DNA of 64,000 bases. Source: Geobacillus vulcani PSS1. GTDB taxonomy: Bacteria > Bacillota > Bacilli > Bacillales > Anoxybacillaceae. Below are positions 8,625-17,600 of this stretch, one piece after another. The stretch's first letter is position 1. Every line of letters begins with the position of its first letter. The stretch spans positions 608,501 through 672,500 of the forward strand of contig NZ_JPOI01000001.1 in NCBI RefSeq assembly GCF_000733845.1, given 5' to 3'. The notes under the pieces were generated by a model. The model saw nothing but the letters and a program-made list of their open reading frames with translations. It did no database searches and was not told where the DNA came from. The translations under genes were made by a program, and so were the position numbers.

Positions 8625-8660
8625 CCCCCTTGCCCGCTCGGCAAGGGGGATTGATTTGTT
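8625..8660 (+). terminator. Terminator after the PspA-type gene
   Basis: The stem CCCCCTTGCC / GGCAAGGGGG with a 5-base loop is followed by ATTGATTTGTTT. Confidence 0.8.
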
Positions 8661-8755
8661 TGATCCCCTGTCACGCGTAAGCAAAATCATTCCCTCTTCT
8701 TTTCCATTGTGCTAAAATCATTAGAGAAACGAAATAATCCAGGAGATGACCCCGC

Positions 8756-9994
8756 ATGGACTGGAAGCGAAGCGTCCGCATTTTATGGCTGTGCAATTTT
8801 ATGGTGTCGGCCGGAATGACGATGGTCATTCCCTTTTTGTCGCTTTTCTTATGGCAAATGGGTGTCACTGAGCATCATGCCTTAAGCATGTGGACCGGGC
8901 TTGTCTTTTCCGCCACCTTCTTATCGGCAGCCATCATGGCGCCGATCTGGGGAATGTTTGCGGATCGATATGGTCAACGCGCCAATTTGATTCGCGCCGG
9001 AATCGGCATGGGTTTGATCACCGCCTGCATGGCGTTGGCCACTTCGCCCACGGCGCTGCTTGTGCTTCGGTTTCTTGTCGGCTTTTTCTCCGGCTTCATC
9101 ACCGTCTCGTTTTCCTATTTGGCCCGCGTCGTTCCGAAAGACCATAGCGGTGAGGCGCTCGGAACGCTGCAAACCGGCAGCATCGCCGGAAACATTATCG
9201 GGCCGCTCATCGGCGGCGCTTTGTCCGACTTGTTCGGCTTCCGCCCGGTGTTTTTAGTGACCGGGCTTTGCATTTTGCTTACCCTCTTGCCCGTCATCTT
9301 TTGGCTCGAAAAAGACCCAGTCGTGCCACAGACGAAAGAAAACAAGGCGAGCTTCAAAGACGTGTTCGAACACCGGCCGCTCATCATCTTGTTTGTCGCT
9401 ACGTTTCTCGTGCAAATCGCCGTTCTCGGCGTCAACTCGATGATGACGATTTTTGTCCAATCGTTGGTCGGCCACACTAGCAATCTCGCCTTTTTATCCG
9501 GCCTAGCCTCATCGATCACCGGCATCGCCACGATCATCGGCGCGCCGTATTTAGGGAAGCTCGGCGACCGGATCGGGCAAGAGAAAACATTGCCGATTTT
9601 GCTTGTTCTCTCCGGCTTGTTCGCCTTGCCGCAAGTCTGGACAGACCACATTTACGCCTTGTACGTATGGCGCTTCTTACAAGGGCTGGTCGTCGGCGGC
9701 GTATGGCCTGCCCTTCAGGCGCTCATCAACGCGCAAAGCCCGCGCCGCATTCAAGGGCGGGTGTTCGGCGTCACCGCCAGCAGCCGCTTCCTCGGCAACT
9801 TGACCGGCCCGACGGCCGCGGGCGCCATCGCCGGCCTGTTTTCCATCGCTTCGATTTTCGCCTTGTCCGGTCTCTTGTTGATCGCCACCGGCGCCTTGGT
9901 CGGCTATGCCCACCGCCCTGCAACCAACACATGGCGTGAAGGGATGAAAGAAAAACTCGCCGCGTGGACGCATCGCCTTCATAGTCGGCACTAA
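8756..9994 (+). CDS. MFS drug:H+ exporter-like transporter
   Basis: 412 residues with about 12 hydrophobic segments. The family motif A between helices 2 and 3 reads GMFADRYGQRANLI, and a second version between helices 8 and 9 reads GKLGDRIGQEKTL. The helix 5 motif with conserved glycines (SIAGNIIGPLIGGALSD) marks 12-helix drug exporters of the DHA1 group. It probably extrudes small toxic compounds in exchange for protons; the substrate is unknown. CAGGAGATGA precedes the ATG. It has its own intergenic regions on both sides and ends facing the peptidase gene. Confidence 0.85.
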   Translation: MDWKRSVRILWLCNFMVSAGMTMVIPFLSLFLWQMGVTEHHALSMWTGLVFSATFLSAAIMAPIWGMFADRYGQRANLIRAGIGMGLITACMALATSPTALLVLRFLVGFFSGFITVSFSYLARVVPKDHSGEALGTLQTGSIAGNIIGPLIGGALSDLFGFRPVFLVTGLCILLTLLPVIFWLEKDPVVPQTKENKASFKDVFEHRPLIILFVATFLVQIAVLGVNSMMTIFVQSLVGHTSNLAFLSGLASSITGIATIIGAPYLGKLGDRIGQEKTLPILLVLSGLFALPQVWTDHIYALYVWRFLQGLVVGGVWPALQALINAQSPRRIQGRVFGVTASSRFLGNLTGPTAAGAIAGLFSIASIFALSGLLLIATGALVGYAHRPATNTWREGMKEKLAAWTHRLHSRH

Positions 9995-10082
9995 GCGACT
10001 TGGCGGCATCCAACTGAGATGGGCGCCTCGCTCGGCGGGAGCGCTATATTGACACGAGGCGCTCTGGCGGCATTGAACATGA

Positions 10083-10118
10083 AAGAAGGTATCCGCAAAA
10101 AGTGGGACACCTTCCCTT
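10083..10118 (-). terminator. Terminator-like hairpin downstream of the P1 peptidase
   Basis: On the minus strand, GAAGGTGTCC / GGATACCTTC with a 10-base loop is followed by TTTC. It lies between two convergent genes. Confidence 0.55.
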
Positions 10119-10154
10119 CATCACCTGTCATCGTTTCATCCAACGGTTACCCTT

Positions 10155-11210
10155 CTATTCCCCCGCCCATTTCATCCGCTGAAGCAGCGAATACGGAATC
10201 GCCTCTCCAACGCGCCCGTTCCGCCCAGTCGTCGTTTCCGCCATCGTCAATGAGTTCCAAATCGCTTCCTCTGTCGCCTCAACAGCCGCTTGAAACAGCT
10301 CGTTCATGAGCGGCGCATCATCGCGGACAAGCGGCGGCAGCGCCTGATGCCCGGAATCGGCAACATGCGGAATCGTGTATGCCGTGGAAAAGGCAATGAC
10401 GATATCGCCGCTGCCGTGATGAACATGACTCCCCGTCCGCGCCAGCCCCACCGCCGCCCGCTTCGCCAACCGCTTCAATTGCCGCGCATCAAGCGGCGCA
10501 TTGGTCGCCACGATCATCATAATCGACCCAGGCGGCACGTCCCGCTCATCAAACGACGGCGGCACATACGGCACAAACCGCAGCTCTTCGCGCCGCCCAA
10601 AATTGCTCACGACAAGCGTCCCGACCGTATACATCCCGCCCGCGATCCGCGATGAACTGCCGACTCCTCCTTTCCAACCGAAGCACATCATGCCCGTCCC
10701 CGCGCCAACCGCTCCTTCTTCCATATCCACCCGCGCTTCGGCAATCGCCTGTTTCGCATGCGCCTTCGTCACCGCCAGCGCCCGCGCCGCGTTCAAATAG
10801 CTGTCATTGCACTCCCCGACCACGATGTTGACAGACCCGGCCGTGTCGCCAATCTCCGGCGTCATCTCCATCATATACTCAAGCGTCCCTTGCCAGACAG
10901 CGCCGACACTGAACGTACTCGTCAGCATAATCGGCGACTCGATCGTCCCCAGCTCCTCGACTTGCATGAGCCCCACCGTTTTCCCGAACCCGTTCAGGAC
11001 AAAGCACGCCGCCGGCACCTTCTCTAAAAACCAATTCCCCCCATGCGGCAGCACCGCCGTCACCCCAGTGCGGACCACCGTCCGTTCATCCCGCTCTTCA
11101 CGAATCGTCACATGCCCGACCCGAACGCCGGACACATCCGTAATTTGATTCCGCTTCCCTGTCGGAAGCGTGCCGATCGAAAACCCGAGATTGCGAAGTT
11201 TTTGGCGCAT
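10155..11210 (-). CDS. P1-family (S58, DmpA-like) aminopeptidase/esterase
   Basis: About 351 residues. It carries the hallmarks of the self-processing P1/DmpA family: ITDVSGVRVGH near the N terminus, GAGTGMMCFGWKGGVGSSSR in the middle, and PPGSIMMIVATNAPL. In DmpA the chain is cut between Gly and Ser of this last block, and the new N-terminal serine is the nucleophile; here that would be Gly228-Ser229. Relatives remove N-terminal amino acids or hydrolyse beta-peptides and D-amino-acid amides. I chose the ATG at 11210 because ACAGGAGGCTTCCC precedes it; the frame stays open about 39 codons further 5' but without a good binding site. Confidence 0.88.
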   Translation of the reverse strand: MRQKLRNLGFSIGTLPTGKRNQITDVSGVRVGHVTIREERDERTVVRTGVTAVLPHGGNWFLEKVPAACFVLNGFGKTVGLMQVEELGTIESPIMLTSTFSVGAVWQGTLEYMMEMTPEIGDTAGSVNIVVGECNDSYLNAARALAVTKAHAKQAIAEARVDMEEGAVGAGTGMMCFGWKGGVGSSSRIAGGMYTVGTLVVSNFGRREELRFVPYVPPSFDERDVPPGSIMMIVATNAPLDARQLKRLAKRAAVGLARTGSHVHHGSGDIVIAFSTAYTIPHVADSGHQALPPLVRDDAPLMNELFQAAVEATEEAIWNSLTMAETTTGRNGRVGEAIPYSLLQRMKWAGE

Positions 11211-11299
11211 CGATGGGAAGCCTCCTGTCATAAATCCATTCCTCTTTCCATCATAACTTAAAGAAAGCATGAAAGTATAGAAAATATAGAAAAATAACG

Positions 11300-11445
11300 G
11301 TTCATCACCACAACGTGTACTTGACAAGTGAGACTTCTTTTCGTGTCACCATGTATAAAAATCGTTGATTTACTGTTTTTTCTTTCCAGAAGGAAGTATG
11401 GCATGTTTTGAAACAGTCAAGTACAACTTTTGGTGAAGAGCCAAA
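11300..11445. mobile_element. Internally deleted insertion-sequence remnant (about 146 bp, about 28-bp inverted ends)
   Basis: The left end reads GGTTCATCACCACAACGTG then TACTTGAC. The right end, read on the minus strand, is GGCTCTTCACCAAAAGTTG then TACTTGAC. The last 20 positions of the two ends agree at 17. The interior is short and non-coding, so only the termini survive. The same type of end recurs at 26913-26940. The GG(C/T)TC start is reminiscent of ISL3-family ends, but I cannot confirm this. It lies between the peptidase promoter region and the tracrRNA. Confidence 0.6.
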
Positions 11446-11488
11446 GTAACTTTCATTTTCCAAATATGTTCATTATTATAGTAATAGG

Positions 11489-11648
11489 ATCATACCACAG
11501 CAATGATCTCAGGGTTACTATGATAAGGGCTTTCTGCTTGGGCAGAATGACCCGCGGCGTTGGGGATCGCCTATCGCCCTCTTTTGGCGGGCATTCCCCA
11601 CTCTTAGGCGAACGAAGACCTTAGCGGAAAACGCTAAGGTCTTTTTTA
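11489..11648 (+). ncRNA. Type II-C CRISPR tracrRNA (GeoCas9 type)
   Basis: From 11504 on the sequence follows the scaffold of the Geobacillus Cas9 guide RNA almost base for base: GATCTCAGGGTTACTATGAT, then AAGGGCTTTCTGC, then TGACCCGCGGCGTTGGGGAT, then the GGCGGGCATTCCCCA stem. Positions 11489-11525 form the anti-repeat and would pair along about 36 bases with a crRNA repeat of the kind used by this system, so the natural long tracrRNA is preserved, not just the core. The strong hairpin GACCTTAGCG / CGCTAAGGTC with seven T's (11617-11647) ends it. A weak TATAGT at 11477-11482 may be its -10 box. No matching type II repeat array is in the window. Confidence 0.85.
11617..11647 (+). terminator. 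Terminator of the tracrRNA
   Basis: Perfect 10-bp stem GACCTTAGCG / CGCTAAGGTC with a GAAAA-type loop, followed by TTTTTT. Confidence 0.9.
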
Positions 11649-11679
11649 CTACATTATTCCGTTATGGGAGGGGATCGAA

Positions 11680-11847
11680 GTAAGATACAAAATCGGCCTT
11701 GATATCGGTATTACATCTGTCGGCTGGGCAGTCATTAATCTGGATCTTCCTCGTATCGAAGATTTGGGCGTCCGCATCTTTGACAGAGCAGAAAAAAATC
11801 GCGACTCACTGGTGCGATTTTCACCGAACAAAAAAGGCGGTGGATGA
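11680..11847 (+). pseudogene. cas9: cas9 fossil: first 38 codons of a GeoCas9-like gene
   Basis: After one start-position codon, the frame reads RYKIGLDIGITSVGWAV, then INLDLPRIEDLGVRIFDRAE. This is the N terminus of Geobacillus type II-C Cas9, including the RuvC-I aspartate at position 8. Homology stops abruptly at 11793. The frame then runs through two hairpins that are terminators of the opposite-strand gene and stops at 11847. The expected GTG or ATG start at 11680-11682 reads GTA, although a good GGGAGGGGAT binding site is still present 5' of it. So about 97 percent of the gene is deleted and the start is mutated. No effector protein can come from this locus. Confidence 0.88.
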
Positions 11848-11856
11848 CCGCCTTCT
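11792..11856 (-). terminator. Two tandem terminators downstream of the Rpn nuclease
   Basis: On the minus strand the first hairpin, GGCGGT / ACCGCC (11836-11852), is followed by six T's. The second, AAAATCGC / GCGATTTT (11795-11821), is followed by seven T's. The second one begins at the very point where the cas9 homology ends. Confidence 0.75.
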
Positions 11857-11916
11857 TCTTTTCCTCTTACTCATTCAACAGGAAACACTAGGGTGAGATC
11901 GATCACCCTTTTCCTC

Positions 11917-12825
11917 TTACTCGCTCAGCAAATTTCGAACCTCTTCTTCAGAAAGATCCACCAACCGGGCTATCTCGGCGGCCGTCATCCCTTTTTGCGC
12001 CATCGTCTGAATAAGCCGCTTCATTCCCTGTTTCATGCCTTGTTCCATTCCTTGCTTCATCCCTTGCTCAAGGCCGCGTTTTACCCCTTCTTCCAACCCT
12101 TCTCTCTTCCCTTTTTGCTCGTAGGAGATGATCAGCTCCAGCACTTTCTCTCGTTCTTTCGTTTCCATCGCCTTCACCTCGCTTTGCAGCTGTTGTTCCT
12201 CTTCCTCCGTCAACTTCACGTACGTCTCAAAAAACCCAAGCAGCAGCCGCTGCCTCGCCTCATCGAGCTCCAACCGCACCAACATGCGCAAAAACTCTTT
12301 TTTCAGCTCCACCTTCTCTCTTTCAGTATACCCCTTTTGACTGAGCAACGCAGCTGCAACCGGGTTGTCGTGCCGGATGTACTCCCGCCACTGCTTCTTC
12401 CGCAGCGCCACCGGAAAAAAGCGAAACTGCAGCACTTCGCCAAACGGAAATTCCATCGAAAACACAGACGGTTCCTCGCGGAGGGAATCATAGTGGAAGA
12501 CGGCGATCGGAACGATGCGGGTCCGGTAGGTTTCATACAAGCGGCTGAAATAGAGGAACATGCGCTCGGCAAACGACGGCTGGACATACCCTTGCGTTTC
12601 CACGTGCACGATGATCAGCCCGTCTTCGCCTTTCAACTTCGTCTCGACCAGCAAATCAACGCGGTACTTTTCGCCGGCCGTCACATCGGTAAACAGCTCT
12701 TCGGATAAAAAGGACAGATGGTGGAAATCGATATGCTCGTGCATGTCGGGGAAAAAGAGGAGCAGAAACTCTTCGAAAAACGTGCGGATCAGCTCTTTGA
12801 ACAGCCGATCATGGTCAATCGCCAT
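11917..12825 (-). CDS. Rpn-family recombination-promoting nuclease (PD-(D/E)XK)
   Basis: 302 residues and apparently intact. The nuclease core has Asp57 (KYRVDLLVETKL) and the E-x-Q pair Glu76/Gln78 (IIVHVETQGY), the usual Rpn arrangement. The C-terminal third has a charged linker, then a run of G-x-x-Q-G-M-K heptad-like repeats (residues about 248-272), then a helix-turn-helix-like end. Rpn proteins cut DNA, promote RecA-independent recombination, and in some hosts act in phage defence. AGGTGAGGTGATTGA precedes the ATG. It stands between the cas9 fossil and the small CRISPR array. The remnant at 56-358 is a relative. Confidence 0.88.
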   Translation of the reverse strand: MAIDHDRLFKELIRTFFEEFLLLFFPDMHEHIDFHHLSFLSEELFTDVTAGEKYRVDLLVETKLKGEDGLIIVHVETQGYVQPSFAERMFLYFSRLYETYRTRIVPIAVFHYDSLREEPSVFSMEFPFGEVLQFRFFPVALRKKQWREYIRHDNPVAAALLSQKGYTEREKVELKKEFLRMLVRLELDEARQRLLLGFFETYVKLTEEEEQQLQSEVKAMETKEREKVLELIISYEQKGKREGLEEGVKRGLEQGMKQGMEQGMKQGMKRLIQTMAQKGMTAAEIARLVDLSEEEVRNLLSE

Positions 12826-12893
12826 TCAATCACCTCACCTTGACGGTCTCTCTTTTTCTATTCGCCGTCCTCAAGGCGGCATCCTGCTCACAG

Positions 12894-13126
12894 TGAGAAA
12901 TTCGTCATAGGTACGATAAAAACCGAATACCCCGATTTGAAACGAAAAATTTTCCGCAAAAGTTTCAATCCCTCATAGGTACGATAAAAACTTTTTTTCC
13001 GTCTGTCAAATATTGAAGCAATTCATCGTTTCAATCCCTCATAGGTACGATAAAAACCATGAAACACATTGATGTATTCTTGATTACAAAATATGGGTTT
13101 CAATCCCTCATAGGTACGATAAAAAC
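12894..13126 (-). CRISPR. Small CRISPR array, I-B/III-type repeat, three spacers
   Basis: Three perfect 30-bp repeats lie at 12962-12991, 13028-13057 and 13097-13126. A fourth, degenerate one lies at 12894-12923; its last 19 bases on the plus strand are intact. Read on the minus strand the repeat starts GTTTTTATCGTACC and ends GAGGGATTGAAAC, so crRNAs would carry the AUUGAAAC tag usual for type I-B and III systems. The spacers are 38 (12924-12961), 36 (12992-13027) and 39 bp (13058-13096) and are AT-richer than the host genes. The degenerate repeat at the left end marks the leader-distal end, so transcription runs leftwards. No cas gene is found in the window. Confidence 0.95.
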
Positions 13127-13173
13127 CCCAAAAAGCGCTGTTATATCAAACTTTTTCATCCTAGGTTACCTTC

Positions 13174-13202
13174 AGAATAACACGGTCAAAAAATTCTGTC
13201 AA
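13174..13202 (-). promoter_or_regulatory. Leader promoter of the CRISPR array
   Basis: On the minus strand, TTGACA (13202-13197), 17 bases, then TATTCT (13179-13174). Transcription would start near 13166, about 40 bases before the first repeat. This is a near-consensus vegetative promoter. Confidence 0.8.
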
Positions 13203-13247
13203 TCATACTCACCCGTGATAGCTGTAGAAGCCAAGTGACAAAAACCA

Positions 13248-13294
13248 ATGTCGTCGACCCCCTGGGGTTTTTGCACGATTGGAGGTCGACGACA
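13248..13294. promoter_or_regulatory. Inverted-repeat block in the CRISPR leader region
   Basis: GTCGTCGACC and its complement GGTCGACGAC are 10-bp arms around a block reading CCCTGGGGTTTTTGCACGAT. It lies about 120-170 bp upstream of the first repeat. It may be a leader element or a binding site; the rest of 13203-13469 shows no gene I can support. Confidence 0.5.
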
Positions 13295-13469
13295 AATGAA
13301 GACTGCTTCCTGGCGTTTGACTTGCCTTGTTTGCCGATTGCTGTTTGCCTAAGCGAGGACAAACGCTCGTCATGCGGTGAATAAGACCCGGGCGCCGCCT
13401 GCTCATCCATCGCGGGCAAGACGAATACAAACATTGGAATGCCAACACTTGCATGAACGGGGGCGAGTG

Positions 13470-14690
13470 CTAACTTTTTATGTCTCGAAGCAGTCGGCCG
13501 ATGATCGCCTCTTGGTATCCCGCTTTTTCCGTTTTCGCCATCGCTTCTTTCACTGACTGCAGCGGCGCTGACGCTACGGAGGCGAGTTTGGCGAGCCGCT
13601 CGGGAGGCAAGTGAACCGATGGGTTGGCGGCGAAGTAGTCATCGACGCTGTAGCGCCATGGAACAGCCGCTGAGCCGTATCGCTCGAGAAAACGGTCGGC
13701 CATTTTCAAACCTTCCGGGTCAAAGTCGCCGGAGTAATGCAGCTTGGCGCCTGAAGCCGCGAGCAAATCAAGGAGTCGCATCGTCGCTAAATTCATTTGC
13801 CCGTTCGTGCAGACAAGCGGGGCGCGAGTGTCAAGCAAGGTCGAGAAAACGCCCGCGTTTTCGACGACGTATACGATGCCGCCGTTGGCTGGATAGGCGC
13901 GAATGAGCGACAACACGTCCCTTAGCGGTGCATTCAATGCGCTGTTGGCTTCGACGGCAGCGGTGAAGACCGGGTGAGGGCCTTTCTTCGTTTCGGCCAA
14001 CAAGTTTGCGCAGGTGGCAAAGTTCAAAATATCCTCGCGGAGCAGGCCGACGGACTGCAGCAATTCATTGATGCTCTCTACAGAGGTCACATCCCACTCG
14101 CCTGGCACGGTCGCTTGCAAGGCCGACAGCAACACCTTGCCGGGGAGCGTTGACAGGTCAAAAGCGTGTGGATCACCGGCGATGTGCTGGGCAAACAATG
14201 GAAGCCGCTCATACGAGCCGAGCGGCAAGCGGTGAAGGGCGGCGCCGACAAGACGGATCGCCGCCGCCAACTCTTCGCGGTTTGCCTCATACGCTGCTTG
14301 GATGAACCGTTGGCCACAAATGCCTTCAAGCCAAGGGTGCTCGTGGGCGAGGTGGCCGAAAAACTGCTCCCGCTCCTTTTCGGCCGCCTGGCGCTGTTCT
14401 TTTTTCGGCACGAGCGGCTCACCAAAATAGCGCTCGAGCAGCTCGATGAGGCCAACGCCGGCAAACCGTGTTCGTGCGAGTTGCTGTTCAAAGGCGGGCA
14501 GGGAAACGCGGGAAACGTCTCGGCCGAAAAAGGCGGCGATGGCTTCGCGCTCGTTCTCGCTGAACGATGCCAAGGAGACAACGCCGCCAATACGGCCGAG
14601 CGACTCGTATTTCCGCTTCATCTCGACAAACAAGCGGCGAAAGCCCGGCTCGGAACGGAAAAAGGCGGCGGCCTCTTCGGCCCGGTTCAT
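13470..14690 (-). CDS. jetD: Wadjet JetD: DUF2399/TIGR02679 Toprim-type nuclease subunit
   Basis: About 406 residues of the TIGR02679 family. The C-terminal half is Toprim-like: VYVVENAGVF carries the acidic residue of strand 1 (about residue 280), and HYSGDFDPEGLKMADRF carries the D-x-D pair (about residue 325). In Wadjet, JetD is the DNA-cutting subunit that cleaves small circular plasmids after the JetABC motor has extruded them. The ATG at 14690 overlaps the jetC stop by 4 bp (ATGA). GGGAGTTGAT lies just upstream. An ATG 18 bases further 5' is possible. It is the last gene of the operon. Confidence 0.88.
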   Translation of the reverse strand: MNRAEEAAAFFRSEPGFRRLFVEMKRKYESLGRIGGVVSLASFSENEREAIAAFFGRDVSRVSLPAFEQQLARTRFAGVGLIELLERYFGEPLVPKKEQRQAAEKEREQFFGHLAHEHPWLEGICGQRFIQAAYEANREELAAAIRLVGAALHRLPLGSYERLPLFAQHIAGDPHAFDLSTLPGKVLLSALQATVPGEWDVTSVESINELLQSVGLLREDILNFATCANLLAETKKGPHPVFTAAVEANSALNAPLRDVLSLIRAYPANGGIVYVVENAGVFSTLLDTRAPLVCTNGQMNLATMRLLDLLAASGAKLHYSGDFDPEGLKMADRFLERYGSAAVPWRYSVDDYFAANPSVHLPPERLAKLASVASAPLQSVKEAMAKTEKAGYQEAIIGRLLRDIKS

Positions 14691-17600
14691 GTCTCGATCA
14701 ACTCCCATTCTTCCTCATTCGCTACTAACTGTTTGATGCGCCCGTTCCAATAATACTGGATGACGGTGACAAACGGCGCATTGCGCGGACGGACGAGCTC
14801 GCAAATCGACAGGGCCGGCACGGTGTCGTAATCACCCCAAAGCGCCTGCGAGTTCATGATGTAGTTAAAGCCGAGCTGTTCAACAAGGCCGAACATCATG
14901 CGGATGTTGTTTTCATCGACGCCGGCGAACGCTTCATCAAGCGAGATGATGTACGGCGCATCATCGCCTGCTTCTTGATAGCGTGAATACGCCGCTGCAA
15001 ACAGCGGAATGTACATCGCCAACGCTTTTTCCCCGCCGCTGAACCGATAAAAGCGCTGGTTTGTCAGTTCGCGCTTCGGTTCGTGTTCTTTTTCATAGTA
15101 GAGGGTAAACGAAAACCATTTCCGATAGTCGAGCACTTCTTTTATAATTTGATGAAGCGTGTTGCCTTGGCCGCGTTCCTCAAGCAGTTCGCGGGCGCGG
15201 GCGATTTTCGAGCGGAAATGGTTCGTCACCCGCTGCAAATCTTCCTCCTTGAGCAGCCGTGAATCCATCCGCAGCAACCCCACCAGCTCTTTCGTGTCGA
15301 GCTCGTCCTCCGTCTCCGCCGTTTTCGGCTTCCATTGAATGGATAGAGCGAGACTCGAGGACGTATCGATTTCGCTCATCCGCTTGTTCATGTCGTTCAC
15401 CCATCGCTCCGCGCGTTGGATGCGGCTGCGCAAAATGCGGCCGACCGACTTTAAAATGACTTCTTCGTACAGTTCCCGGTCTTGTTCTTTCATATACTCG
15501 TGCTGCAACGCGATTTCCCGCTCGACTTCCGCCAAGACGACAGACGGCGTGGCACGCTGCCCTTTGTAGTCAAGGAAAATGACGTTTCGCTCTTGTTTTT
15601 CCCTCCAATCAGCTGCTTTCATCGCCATTTCGTCATCCGGCGCCGCGATGCTCCATTCTTTCTCCTCGAACGGCAGCGATTCGAACGTCGCCCGGTATTC
15701 GGTCAAATTGGATGACTCTTGGAAAAAGATTGTGTTCAGCCGAGCCAGCAGCGAAGAGCGGCTGTCTTTCAACGTTCCCCCATACCGCTGTTTCGCTTCG
15801 CTCGCCTGCTCGCGAAGCGGGCGTGAACGGTCCAGCTCCACCAACTTGAGCGCCGCTTCACGGGCAAAGGCCTGCTCCCATGCGGCGGCCAGCTCGCGAG
15901 CGAACGTTGCCCGTTTCTCTCCTTGTTCCCGTTCTTCGGCGAGACGGGCGAGGCGCTGTTCGGTCCGCGCCCGCTCGTTGACTAGACGCGGAACTGCCTC
16001 GCGCAGAGTGCTGAGCCGCTCCCGCACGCGGGCGATTTCCGCGCGAATGTCATCCGCCCCCATTTGTTGGAGCGTTCGTTCGATCTCGTCCATGCGGAGC
16101 GCCAGACGTTCGTCTTCATCGAGCAGGCGGTTCCGCTCCCCTTTGGCCTCATCGATGTCGTCGCGAAGCTCCTGCAGCTGCTCACGCTGCTGGGTGATCA
16201 TCGCCGCGACATAGAGCGCTTCCCGAACATGCACTTCCAGTTCATGCAAAAAGCGGAGATACGATTTCATCGCTAATCGGGCTCGTTCGCATCCTTCCAC
16301 GGAAAACGCCACGTCAAGCCCTGCCGATTGCTCGCGCAACGTTTGCTTGAGGTGCTGCCACTCGCGAGCGAGTCGGGATACCTTTTCTTGTTGCCGCTGC
16401 CAGTCGCGCTCTTTGCTTTCCGCGCGGCGGCGCGCTTCCTCCCGTTCCTCAAACGCCGCGCGCACATCGCGGTCGGATGGAAACGCGGCAAACCACTCCG
16501 CCAATGCGGATATATGAGCTTCCACCGCTTTGTGTTCCGCCTGCAGGCGGTCAAGCGCTTGCCGCAAGGAAGCGATCTCTTCTTCCAATGAAGCGATCTT
16601 CTCCATCCGCCACCGCCGCCTTGCCGTGCGGCCGATGAACATGGCGCGCTCGCGGGCGGGCGCATGACCGCGCACGAGACCAAGCGCATAGCGTCCAGCT
16701 TCATTAAGCGTCATGCCACCGTCTTGCGCCTCATCGGCAATGACGATGCTGCGAAGCACGGCATCAATCCGCTCCGCAGCGACAGGGACACCTGCATCTG
16801 GCTGGAGATAATCGGCCAACGTATGAGCCATATGCACCGGGTTCGGGACGAGCACCCGGTCATACGTCACCGCCATATCGCGGTCAATGATCAGCGCATC
16901 GAGCAGTCCGGCATGGGCGAGCGCCGATTCGATCCGTTCACGGACGGACTCCGGCACATGGTCGAAAAATTCGACTGCCGCATACAGCGGAACGGAAACA
17001 ACTCCTTGCCGCTCCAATTCTGTGCGCATGGCGTCCGTCTGTGGATCGCGTTCCGGTTCTGGGTCTTGTTCCGTCTGCCAATGGCGAAGCTCCTGCTCGC
17101 GCTCGGCGAGCTGGTCGCCAAGCAAGCGCATTTCGTGTTCAAGCCGCCATTTTTCATCGTTTTTCTTCCCGACGGCATCGTAATACGCCGCCGTGAACGG
17201 CTGTTTAAGGTCATCGATGGAATATTGATCATACAAGCCGTCCGTCTGTCGCAAAAACGTCTGAATGCGCGCTTCGTCCATCGTGACGCCGCCGCGCTCC
17301 AACCAAACGAGCACCGCTTGTTCCCACCGTTCTTTTTCTTGGTCAAGCAGCTCGTCCCATTTGCGGTATTGATGCCGCCATTCGTCAACTTCCCGCTGCA
17401 GTTCGCCCGCTTCTTTGCTTGCTTCTTCATAGCGCGCTTGCAGTCCTTCATGACGGCGCCAAAGGTCGGCGAGCGCTTCCAGCCGTTCCGCATGGCGGTC
17501 CGCTTCCTGCTTCCAAACCGTAAACGGAAACTCGCGCTGTTGACGATGATGACGGAGAAAATCGTCTTCATTCACTTTATGGCCGGCAAACGCCCCTTCG

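Noticed and set aside
13186..13454. Two overlapping open frames on the minus strand upstream of the CRISPR array
   Set aside because: They cover the leader inverted repeat and promoter region, lack binding sites and have no protein-like composition.
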